Positions 1 through 10,704 of a stretch of DNA of 64,000 nucleotides are shown in pieces. Origin of the DNA: Patagioenas fasciata (Eukaryota > Chordata > Aves > Columbiformes > Columbidae); assembly GCF_037038585.1 (NCBI RefSeq), contig NC_092522.1, forward strand, positions 125,904,661-125,968,660. The letters run 5' to 3'. The translations under genes and the position numbers were made by a program. The notes below the pieces were generated by a model. That model made no database searches and was not told the DNA's origin. It was given only the letters and a program-made list of their open reading frames with translations. The first letter of the stretch is position 1; each line of letters begins with the position of its first letter.

Positions 1-1
1 G

Positions 2-1184
<1,183 letters not shown>

Positions 1185-1539
1185 GCCCCCCGGCACGGGG
1201 GTCCCGGCCCCCCGAGCCCTTCCCCAGCGCCCCCTGGCCAGGGGGCCAGGACCCCCCCTGGGGCATGGCCAAGGAGCACGAAATAACCGAGGAGCACCAA
1301 ATAACCGGGAGGAGCTGGGTCCCTGTGGGGGGGCTGCCTGCCCCTGCCCCTGCCTGGGTGGCTCTGGGACCATGGGTGTGGGGGCGATGGGAGCAGTGCT
1401 GTCCCCCCCTAGACCGGGATGCTGTCCCTGGCCTGGCCATGTGCCTTACACCCCGCTCCCGGGCCAGGGGCCCCCCACACCCCCAGGGCGCCGAGCGACC
1501 CCCAGCCCTCATCACCCCCCTCTGTGTTTGTTGTCCACC

Positions 1540-1545
1540 AATAAA
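1540..1545 (+). terminator. Poly(A) signal AATAAA for SLC5A6
   Basis: A canonical AATAAA lies 356 bases after the SLC5A6 stop codon, in otherwise GC-rich 3' untranslated sequence. Weaker AATAAC-type hexamers occur near 1282 and 1300. The rest of 1185-2268 shows no coding signal that I can support. Confidence 0.7.
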
Positions 1546-2268
1546 TGATTCTGGAGCACAGGTGTTGGGAGCCCCGGGGCCAGCCCACACAGCCCCCCCG
1601 CTGTCCCCCAGGAGCCCGTGGGACGTGACCTGGTCCCCCGAGTGGGCGGCCCTGCTGTCCCAGCACGGGAGCCCCGCCAGCCGCGGAGATTTACGGCCAC
1701 AGCCTTGGCCCTGGCCCCTTTCCCATGGCGCGGGGCAAGGCGGGGGGGCCCGGCCGGGGAGCCAGGTGAGCAGGGCCAGGGGCAGCTGCTCCGTGGCGGG
1801 GGGGCACAGGGCTCCCAACACCCCTTCTCCCCACCGCCCCCAACACCCCTTCTCCCCACCGCCCCGTCCCCCTGGTGCGGGGCACGGGGTGGGGGTCCGG
1901 GGGCCCGTCCCCCAGCCCCAGTGCAGCCGAGGCAGGAGGTGGGGGGGCTGGCTGCGGGTTTATTGCTGCGGGTGGGGGCCGGGCGCCCCCAGTCCCGTGA
2001 GCAGTGTGGGGTGTGCACCCCCCATTCTCTGTGCACCCCCTCACCCACCCCTGCCCCCCCCCCCGTGTCCGGGGGGTCCTGCCCCCACAGCTGTGCGCAG
2101 GGTGGGACAGGGGCTGGGATCCCGCTGCCTGTGGAGCTCGGGACCCCCATGTGGGGTTGGGGTGCGAACCCCCCTGGCACCGACCCCCCCTGCCCTGGCT
2201 GCTGCCCCCAGTCCACCCTGGGGCACAGTGTCCCTGTGCTGTGGGGGCTCCCATGGGCACCCCGGGGG

Positions 2269-3160
2269 TCAGGGGGGGCTGTCCCCCATTGCCTGTCTGC
2301 TGTTCCCCGGGCCTGTGTGCTGGTGGCTGCTGGCGGCTGCCCCGGAGGGGGCAGAAACGGGTCCCCCCCAGGGGCTGGTGTAGAGGCGGGAGCGCATCGG
2401 CCATTTCTGCAAGAGAGAGAGGGGCCGGGGCTGGGAGGGTGGTCCTGTCCTGCTGCTGCCGGTGCCCCACGCCTGGGGACAGGGGACCCAGGGACCAATG
2501 TCAGTGTGCACGGGGCACGCTGGGGTCCCTCGGCTGTGGTCCAAGGGAACGGCTGCTGGGGTGCGTTGCGGACCCCAGGGATCAGCCCCATTGCGCACTG
2601 GGGACACCAGGGACCAGCTCCATCATGTGCTGGGCACCCCAGGGATCAGCTCCATCATGTGCTGGGGACCCCAGGGACCAGCCCCATTGTGCATTGAGGA
2701 CACCAGGGACCAGCTCCATCATGTGCTAGGGACCCCAGGGATCAGACCCATCGTGTGCCGGGGACACCAGGGACCAGCCACATTGCGCACTGGGGACCCG
2801 GGGGCTGGCTGCCGGCATGCACAGGGGACAATGGGGGACCCAAGGACTGGGTGCTGTGCAAGGGGCAGCCCGGGGTGTGGTGCTCAGGAGCTGCGCCCCG
2901 CGTCAGGGGCGCTCTGGTCTCACCTTCATGGGGCGCAGGAGGGGGTGTCTGTGGGGCGGGCAGGAGGGCGCTGGCGGGGGGGGCCCGCGGCCCAGCGCGT
3001 GGCTGAGCTGGGCGATGTAGCTGGTGGCCAGGACGAGGACGTCCAGCTGGGAGAGCTTGGTGCCGGGGGGCACGGCGGGCAGCGCCGCCTGCAGCGACAG
3101 GAGCGCACGGCGCAGCGCCCGCACCCGGCCCCGCTCCCGCGCCGCGTTCCCCGGGGGGCC
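2269..3160 (-). CDS. TCF23: TCF23 bHLH transcription factor (exons 2 and 3)
   Basis: Two exons are clear on the minus strand: 3160-2924, and 2406-2269 ending in a stop. The first encodes a basic helix-loop-helix domain starting [20 protein letters not shown] and continuing through [20 protein letters not shown], very close to human TCF23 (OUT). The exon junction reads [12 protein letters not shown], matching the human [17 protein letters not shown]23 belongs to the group of bHLH proteins reported to act as dominant-negative partners in reproductive tissue and muscle. I could not locate the first coding exon. It should lie above 3161, perhaps near 3.7 kb, where a minus-strand ATG (3763-3765) opens a short frame, but no homology supports this. 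The intron between the exons contains a 33-bp minisatellite. The C-terminus is shorter than the human one. Confidence 0.9.
2592..2806. repeat. 33-bp minisatellite in the TCF23 intron
   Basis: About six diverged copies of a roughly 33-base unit containing CAGGGAYCAGCTCCATCATG followed by a short GTGCTGGGGACC-like stretch. The copies differ by a few bases each, so the array is not very recent. Confidence 0.85.
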
Positions 3161-5186
3161 CTGCGGCAAGGGGTCTGAGCCAGCGCGGGGCCCACAGCAC
3201 CCGCGGCGGGGGATGGGGTGGGCAGTCCCCCCAAGAAGGGACAGGACAGCGCCCATCCTCCGCAACGCCACCTGTCCCTGGGGAGCCCAGGGAACCCAGG
3301 ACCCAGACCCACGGGGTGTCTGCCCCCCCACCTGCACAGCACCGGGCTCAATTCTGCACCAGAACAGGGTGGGCTGGTGCTGCCCGGCGTGCGCCCCCTC
3401 CTCATAGCAGCCCCCTTCTCATGGCAGCCCCGGGGCCCCTGCACCAGCCGGCTCCGCTGCAGCGGGGCGAGGGGTGACAGGCTCGTCCCTGGGCTCCTGC
3501 CGCCACCGCACGTGGGGTCCGTGGGGTCCCGCTCCCACGCTCCAGCTCCTTACCTGTCCTGCTGCCAGGGGGCTCCCCTGCTTGCCAGACGGAGACCGTG
3601 GGGTGCTGCCTGCGCCCACTCCCCGGCAGCGCCGGGGGGCTCGTGTGGGGCTGCAGGGACCCCTCTGGTCCCTGGAGCCGGGGTCAGTGATGGCCGGAGG
3701 GCAGCCGTGCACGGCCAGCCCCGCTCTGCACCCCCCGCCAGCGCCTGCCCCCGCGCTCTCGGCCATGCCGGACCCCCGGCAGCCGCTGCCCGCGCCCCTG
3801 CCCGCTCCTCGGCCCCACCAAGGGCCGGTGGTCGGGGTGCCCCGGGGAGCGCCGGTGCAGCCCCTGCTGCCTCCCGGCTCGGCCCGCGGCCTCGTCTGGG
3901 CGGGCTTCTCGCCTCCCCCTCCTTGGCACCGTGGGATGAGCAGGAGGATCTGGGCTGTCCCAGCCGGAGCCTCCCCCGGGCCGCGGCCGCCCACAGCACC
4001 CCGCTCGCCCACAGCGCGGCCCCAGCACCACGGGAGCCGCTGGGCCCCAGGCAGGCGCTGCGGGCACCGGGCACCGCGGGCACAGAGCACTGCAGGCACC
4101 AGGCACCGCAGGCACACGGCACCACGGGCACATGGCACTGTGGGCACTGGGCACCAGGCACCGCAGGCACCGGGCACCGCAGGCACAGGGGTCCCACGGG
4201 TCGCACCGTGCCCCGTCCCCACACACAGCCCATGCGCCCCAGGCCCTGCCCATGGTGTCACAGCCCCGTGCTGGTGCAGCCGCCTGCACCACAGGCCCAG
4301 CCCGGGGGGTTCCCGCCCCTGCCGCCCCCTGGCGTGAGCTGCAGGGGCCCCCTGGGTGCTGCCCCACCCCCGTCCCTGGCTCCAGCCCCCGCGCACCGGG
4401 AGCCTGCGGCACCTGACACCCCCATCCCAGCCGGGCAGCGGGTGAGGATCCCCGAGGGGCCGGGCTGGTGTGGGGAGGCGCAGGGGTGTGCTGAGGGCAC
4501 CCGTGGGTCCATGGAGAGCCAGGCAGCCCCTGCAACACTGCACGGCCCCACGCAGGGACCACGGGACCCCCAGCCCCCACACGGGATCCCCATCCTCGGC
4601 TCCTCCGGGGCTGCAGAGCTGCTCCCAGCGGCCGTGAGTGATGGGACCGGGGGCAGCGTGCCCACGGGTGACCACAGTGCCAGGGGAGTGCCTGACCCGG
4701 GTGAGCCCAGTCCGGCCACGAGCGGCCCCACGGGACACGGGTGTCCTGCTGCCCGGGGATTGACACATGGGTGGGGCAGCCCCCAGCCCTCCATGGGGGC
4801 ACACGGGGGTCCCCGCGGCCTCGCGGGGGTGTGTGGGTGCTGCCCCACTGCAGAGCGGTGTACGGGGGTCGGTTCGGTAGGCGGGCGGGTCCCGGCACAG
4901 CAGGACCCACGGACACGCACGACCGCGCCGCTCCCCGCCCGCGCTCCCTCCGAGCGCACCGCGCGGGGGCGGGGCCGGGGCGGCAGGGGCGGAGCCGGGG
5001 CGGCGGGGCGGGACCCGGGAGTTGGGGGGGCAGGGCGACGGGCGGTAGGGGGCGGTGCCTGAGGCGGCGGGGGCGGGGCTCTGTGCGGCAGGGCGGGGCT
5101 CTGTGCGGCAGGGGGCGGGGCGCAGCGCGGACGTGCCGGCGCGGTGACGCAGCGCGCGGTGACGCGCTGACGTGTGCGGCGCAGCC
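3161..5186. other. TCF23-PREB interval: GC-rich, short repeats, CpG-rich promoter
   Basis: No homologous coding sequence was recognised. Bases about 4060-4195 carry roughly a dozen copies of a GGCACCGCAG-like 10-mer. From about 4920 to 5186 the sequence is CpG-dense with GGGGCGGGGC boxes, as expected of the PREB promoter. A TGACGTGT motif at 5168-5175 lies just before the PREB start codon and is close to the XBP1/ATF6 core TGACGTG(G/A). This interval may also hide the first TCF23 exon. Confidence 0.5.
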
Positions 5187-7421
5187 ATGGCGCCGCGGCG
5201 GCCGGCGGAGCTGTACCGGGCGCCGTTTCCGCTCTACACCGTGCGGCTGCACCCGCGCCGCCCGATCGCCATCACCGCCGGCGGCGGCGGCGCCGCCAAG
5301 ACCGGCATCCGCAATGGCGTGGTGCGCTGCGCGGCGGGAGGCCGGGTGGGGTCGGGGACCGGGCCCCGGGCGGGCGCTGCGGGGGTCCCGGGGCCGCGGG
5401 CGGGGGTCCCGGGGCCGCGGGCGGGGGTCCCGGGCAGGACCGGTTGCGGGCGCTGAGCCCCGGCCGTGTCCCGCAGCACTTCCTGCAGCTGGAGCAGATC
5501 GGGGGGCAGCTCAGCGCGTCCCTGCTGCACTCGCACGACACCGAGACCCGCGCCACCATGACCATGGCGCTGGCCGGCGACATCATCGCGGCGGGGCAGG
5601 ACGCCAGCTGCCACATCCTGCGCTTCAGCCTGCAGGCGCCCGCGGCCCCGAGCGGCTCCGCCGGCCGGAACGGTGAGGCCCCGCTCTGCCGAGGGTCGGC
5701 GTGACAGCGCCTGCCCTGGGGGGCAGCGCCGGGGGGCTGGACGGGCTGTGGGGTGCGTTGGAGATGGGGCAGCGCCGTGGGGCCCTCCCGCCTGTCCCGG
5801 ACCCCAGCTCTGCCTGCGTGGTGCCGGGGAGACATGTCAGGGCCCCGTGTCGTCTGCCGCCGCAGGCAGCGGGGAGAAGGGGCCGCGGAAGCGGAGAGGC
5901 CCCAGCCCGGCGGGGCAGAACGACACGCAGCGCCAGACGAGCGAGGTGACGGTGGAGAGCCTGCACAGCGTCCGCACGGATTTCAGCCCCGACGCCCTGC
6001 AGAAGGCTGTTCGCTTCAACGCCGACGGCTCGCTGCTCGTCACCGGCGGGGCCGACGGCTTCCTCCGCCTCTGGGAGGTGGGCACGGTGGGAGCCGAGCC
6101 CGGGCATCCCTGTGCCTGTGTCTTCCTGACGCTGCGCCTGGCGGGGACCTGGGGCTGCTGGGGACCCTGGCCTGGGGCGCAGCTCCAGCTCCTGCTCTGC
6201 TCTTGCAGTTCCCTAGCATGAAGAAGACACTGGAGTTTAAAGCCCACGATGGGGAAATTGAAGACATTGCACTGGGCCCTGACAATAAGGTGAGTGTCGG
6301 GTGGCTCCCCGGCCCTGCGTGGAGAGCTGTCCCTGGACACCCGCGCTCTGTGCAGGTGGTGACGGCAGGACGGGACTTCCAGTGCTGCGTGTGGCAGCAG
6401 GACCAGCTGGTGACGGGGCTCCGCTGGAATGAGAACCTGCCTGGCATTCCCGACAAGGCGTACCGCTACCAGGCCTGCCGGTGAGGGCCAGGCTGGGGGG
6501 CTGGGGATGGGCTGCCCCTGCAGACTAAATGTGTAGTCTGGGGCCCACCGGAGCGTTTCCCAGCCCTGCTGTGGGGAGGGGGCCCCTGGGTGGGGGAAGG
6601 AGCAGCTCTGGTGCTGGCAGTGGGGACTGATGCACCCTGTGCTCCCCGGTGCAGGTTTGGGGCGGTGGAGGACAATGCCGGGGCCCTGCGGCTCTACACG
6701 GTGCAGGTCCCCCACAAGCGGGAGCGCCGCCCCCCACCCTGCTACCTGACCAAGTGGGATGGGAAGAGCTTCCTACCGCTGCTGACACGGCCCTGCGGCA
6801 CCGAGGTGATCTCCTGCCTCTCCATCAGGTACCCCGGGGCCAGGGGGAAGGGGGGGCTGCGCCAGCCCCCGCTCACTGTCCTTCTGCTGCAGTGACTCGG
6901 GCACCTTCCTGGGGCTGGGCACGGTGACGGGCTCTGTCGCCATCCACATCGCCTTCTCGCTGCAGGTGAGCTGTGGGGTCCCGGGGAGCAATTGGCTGGG
7001 TGGGGGGGACGCAGGGACAGCCCCAGTGTTCCCCAGGGCTGGGCTGACTCGGAACACCTGTCCCTGCCCCACAGAGGCTGTACTACGTGAAGGAGGCACA
7101 TGGCATCGTGGTGACAGACGTGGCCTTCGTCCCCGAGAGCCAGCGCGGGCGGGAGCTGCTGGCGGGAAACGAGGCCGCCCTGCTCAGCGTGGCCGTCGAC
7201 AGCCGCTGCAAGCTGCACCTGCTCCCCAGCCGACGTGCGTGCCGGGGGGCTGCGGTGCCCACCGCCACCCCCAAACCTGGGGGAGCGGGAACCATGGCAC
7301 CGTCCTCACCCCTCTGTCCCCTGCAGGCTCCCTCCCTGTCTGGCTGCTGCTGCTGCTCTGCGCCGGGCTCATTGTGGCCACCATCCTGCTGCTGCAGCTC
7401 GCCTTCCCGGGCTTCCTGTAG
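5187..7421 (+). CDS. PREB: PREB / SEC12, ER guanine-nucleotide exchange factor for SAR1
   Basis: Nine exons: 5187-5321, 5477-5672, 5866-6077, 6209-6289, 6356-6480, 6655-6828, 6893-6965, 7075-7234 and 7327-7421. Together they encode 416 residues (human 417). PREB is the ER-membrane exchange factor that loads SAR1 with GTP and starts COPII coat assembly. The N-terminal blade reads [20 protein letters not shown], then [14 protein letters not shown], which fits the K+-binding loop region of Sec12. WD-type blades follow, with [44 protein letters not shown] and [19 protein letters not shown]. The protein ends in one hydrophobic anchor ([20 protein letters not shown]) and a very short luminal tail AFPGFL, matching human. 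The start ATG sits in GCAGCCATGG. It is a complete, apparently functional gene. An ATTAAA at 7709 is the likely poly(A) signal. Confidence 0.97.
5376..5440. repeat. About 20-bp GC-rich tandem repeat in PREB intron 1
   Basis: Three copies of a GGGGTCCCGGGGCCGCGGGC-like unit. Confidence 0.8.
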
Positions 7422-7708
7422 CCCCCTGCCCCCCGGTGCCAGGACTGGACCCCCCCAGCGTCAGGACTGGACCCCCCCAGCGTCAGGACTGGACCCCCAG
7501 CGCCGGGACAGTCCCCAGGCCGGGCTGTGCCCCCGCCCCCCAGCAGACTGAGAAGCAGAGGGCCTGGCCCTGCCGCCCCGCTGGCACTCGGGGGGCAGAC
7601 GAGGGGCCTGGGGGCTGCCTGGGGCCCAGCCCGGCAGGACAGCGATGGCCGCGGCGTGGGGCTGGCCCCGGGGAGGGGGTCCTGCCGGCCCTCCCCCAGC
7701 TGCTGCCA

Positions 7709-7714
7709 TTAAAG
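7709..7714 (+). terminator. Poly(A) signal ATTAAA for PREB
   Basis: ATTAAA followed by a GT-rich stretch, 288 bases after the PREB stop codon. Confidence 0.65.
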
Positions 7715-7721
7715 CTGGAGT

Positions 7722-8832
7722 GCGAGGGCAGTGCCGTTCCGTCTGTGCTGGGAGCGGGGATGGCCCCGCTGCTCCCGGAGCCCGGCTGCAGCCGCTGGGT
7801 CACTTGGGCTGGGCAGGGTCGTGCCGGCAGCCCCCACCCCAGCGGCGGCCTCTCCCGCTGCTGCAGCCGTCGCTGTGCTCGGAGGCGGTGACGAACGAGA
7901 CCACGAGCCGCTCCGTGAGGCGCCGGGGCGGGGACAGCGCCGCACGGGCACCGGCAGCAGCTCCGCTCCCCGCCGTGGCCCCGCCTCTGACGGGTGGCTC
8001 CGCCCCCTCGATGGAAGGCTCCGCCTCTGACGGCTGGCTCTGCTCGGGATTGGCCCCATCCCCAGGGAGGAGGCCATGTCTCAAGTGTGGCTCCGCCCAC
8101 CGCTGGCCGCGCCCAGGAGCGGGCGTGTGTGGTGCCGGCGGCCATCTTTGTGGCGGGCAGGCGCCGGGTGCCGGTTAACCCCTGCGCTGCCGGCGGGCGC
8201 TAGCGGAGCCGCCGCGGGTGGGGGCCGAGTCCCCGGGCAGGGCGGGACCCGGCGGGCGGGGCGGGACTCGGCGAGGAGCATCGCGCCCGGTATTGGTGTC
8301 GGTACCGGTGCTGGTGCGGGGGGGTGTGTTGGCTACGTGGCCCAGGGCGGGGCGGGCGGCACCGAGACGTGACACCGAGGCCGGGTGAGTGGACACCGGG
8401 GACACCGGGATGGGGGGGCTGTTTGGGCGGGGGGTGCGCATCGAATATCCAGTGCCCGCACCGCGTCCGGCACCGCGTCCCGCACCGCGTCCCGCACCGC
8501 GCGCTCCCCGTGCAGCCGCCGTCCCGCCGGTGCCAGCGTGTCCCTGCCGCGCTGGAGCCGCTGGACGCTCCACGGAGCTCCCGCCCACCCGGGGCTGGCG
8601 GGGGCCGGCGGGGAACCTGCCGCAAGTGCGAAGGCGGATGGCAGCGGTGCAGCCCGGTGCGGGCAGGGGGTGCGGGCAGGGCTGGCAGGGGCTCCGGGAC
8701 AGCTGGATGGAGCCGTCACCGAGTGTGGGAGCACCTCGTGAAGACCCCGGCCCCCTGCCCCGTTCCAAGTGCCGGACTCCTTGCGCCCCGCCACCCTGCT
8801 GCTCTCGCTCGGCTGCAGCCCGAGGTCGCGGG
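7722..8832. other. PREB-CGREF1 interval; no ABHD1 gene
   Basis: About 1.1 kb of CpG-rich sequence with GC boxes and short GGCTCCGCC(C/T)-type repeats (7985-8100), probably the CGREF1 promoter and 5' leader. In human ABHD1 lies between PREB and CGREF1. No alpha/beta-hydrolase sequence is visible here on either strand, and there is hardly room for one. Confidence 0.5.
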
Positions 8833-10388
8833 ATGAGGAACCTGCTGGTGGTCCTGATGCTGCTGCTGGTGCCGGCGGTGCACGCTGCCCCCAGGGCTGG
8901 GGGCACAGGTACGGGGCACGGGGGTGTGCACAGGTATGGCGTGGTGCGGGTGTGAACGGGGTACATGGGTGCGGGTGTGGTTTGGGTGCACAGGCACAGA
9001 TGGGGTGCATGGGTGCAGGTGGAGGGCACAGACATGGGGGGCACACGGCTGCAGGTGGGCGCAGGGGTCTGGGGGGAGCATGGTCTTGATCAAGGACAGG
9101 GCTCAAGAGCACATGGGCTGCGCTGGGCTGTGCGGCTCCTGGGTGGAGGGGATGTGGTGTCGGGCACTGTGAGGACATCAGGCCAGGCTGGGGCGGGCGG
9201 CCCCCACCCCTCACTGTCCCCCGCTCAGAGGCACAGATGACCCCTCCTCTCCTGGCCAGGCCTGAGGCTCCCCCCACCCCGAGGCTGGATCCTGGTCCTG
9301 ACCCGCTGAGCCCGGAGCCGCCTGCGCTGCCGTGAGTCCCTGTTCCTTGGGGAGCCTCACGGCACCGGTGCGGCACCTCTGGGCCGGGGGCTGCATGTTG
9401 GGGGGCTCAGGGCACAGGCTGTGTGGCAGGGTGGTCCTGGGGACAGCTATAGGGCAGGGCGGCCCTGGGGCAGGCTGTGGGGCAGGGGCGGGGCCGTGTG
9501 TGCCCACCCCCAGCCCGGCTGCCCCCAGGCTGCTGCGGAGCGCGGTGCGGAGCCTGGGGCCACCGGAGCGGGATGCAGAGGCCATGACACGGGAGCAGGG
9601 TAAGGCCATGCGGCGGTGGGGGCCAGGGGTCCCACGGGGACAGTGACACGGCCCCACAGCCCCAGCCCCACAGCGGCCCGTGCCCCACAGCCCTGCTCTA
9701 CCTCTTCGTGCTCCACGACCACGACCGGAGCGGGCGCCTGGATGGGCTGGAGCTGCTGCAGCTGCTGGGAGCGGTGCTGGCACAGGACGGGGGGCGGCCG
9801 GACCCCGATGTGGTGGGTCCCACAGAGATGTCTCCTTGCACCCCACGGAGCCCCCCGGCCAGACCCTCACTCTGTCCCACCCCATCCCCGCAGGTGGCCG
9901 CGCTGGTGGACCGAGCCCTGGAGAGGCAGGACCTGAGCAGGGACGGGCTGCTCGACCCCCCTGAGCTGCTGCTGTCCCCGGGTCAGGGACAGGGACCCCC
10001 GGGGCAGCTCCCTGGGGACCCGCTGGCCGGGGCTGGGGCTGCACCTGGCGGGGATGCAGAGGCACATGATGGGAACATGGGGGTGGAGGGCCCAGGGCAT
10101 GGCCCGGCAGAGGGGCAGGCAGCCCTCCCGGCTGGAGCCCCCAATGCTGCAGCCCTGGAGGCAGAAGGTGTCCCTGAGCTGGAAGCCCCTGATGCTGAAG
10201 CCATGGAGGCAGAGGAAGCTCCCGAGGCTGGAGCCCCCGAGGCTGGAGCCCCCGAGGCTGGAGCCGGGGAGGTGGCCGATGTGTCTGAGCTGGCAGCCCC
10301 CAACGCTGCAGCCATCGAGGCAGAGGAAGCCCCCGCAGGCCCCGCGGGGGAGGCAGCCCCGGTTTGGGAGGACCCTGGGGAGGGGTAG
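8833..10388 (+). CDS. CGREF1: CGREF1, secreted EF-hand cell-growth regulator
   Basis: Five coding exons: 8833-8908, 9229-9331, 9529-9599, 9691-9812 and 9894-10388, giving 288 residues. The start encodes a signal peptide, MRNLLVVLMLLLVPAVHA. Two calcium-binding EF-hand loops follow. The first is DHDRSGRLDGLE in the context ALLYLFVLHDHDRSG (human LLYLFALHDYDQSGQLDGLE). The second is DLSRDGLLDPPE (human DLNGDGLMTPAE). The C-terminal half is a low-complexity acidic tail with EAPEAGAPEAGA-type repeats, like the repeated tail of human CGREF1 though different in sequence. The family is secreted and linked to cell adhesion and growth control. Synteny between PREB and KHK supports the call. No canonical AATAAA was seen before the convergent KHK 3' end. 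Confidence 0.93.
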
Positions 10389-10621
10389 GCGGTGGGAGCT
10401 GCGGGCAGGGCTGTGCCAGCCTCAGGGCACACAGCAGGGGTGTCCCTGTGCCCCCCCCGTCCTGCGGCGGGGCTGGGGAGGATGGTGAGGTCGGGACTGC
10501 GCGGTTACCCCTGTAACGTGGTGGCACGGAGAAATACAGGCGCTGCCCTCACCCGGCTGCGGTCAGTGCAGCCCCTGGCCGGGCGGGGCGGACACAGCCG
10601 GGCTGCGGGAGGCAGCGCGGG

Positions 10622-10628
10622 GTTTATT
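10622..10628 (-). terminator. Poly(A) signal for KHK (minus strand AATAAA)
   Basis: GGTTTATTT on the plus strand reads AAATAAACC on the KHK strand, about 80 bases after its stop codon. Confidence 0.8.
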
Positions 10629-10704
10629 TGCGGCAGGGGGGTGCTGGTGCAGCAGGGGGTGCTGTGCCCCGGGGCTGGGGGTGTCCTGGCGCGGGGCGCC
10701 CGGC

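Noticed and set aside
10139-10330. Acidic repeats in CGREF1 as a possible intron or error
   Set aside because: Frame stays open to a stop, the repeats are imperfect, and human CGREF1 also has a repeated acidic tail.
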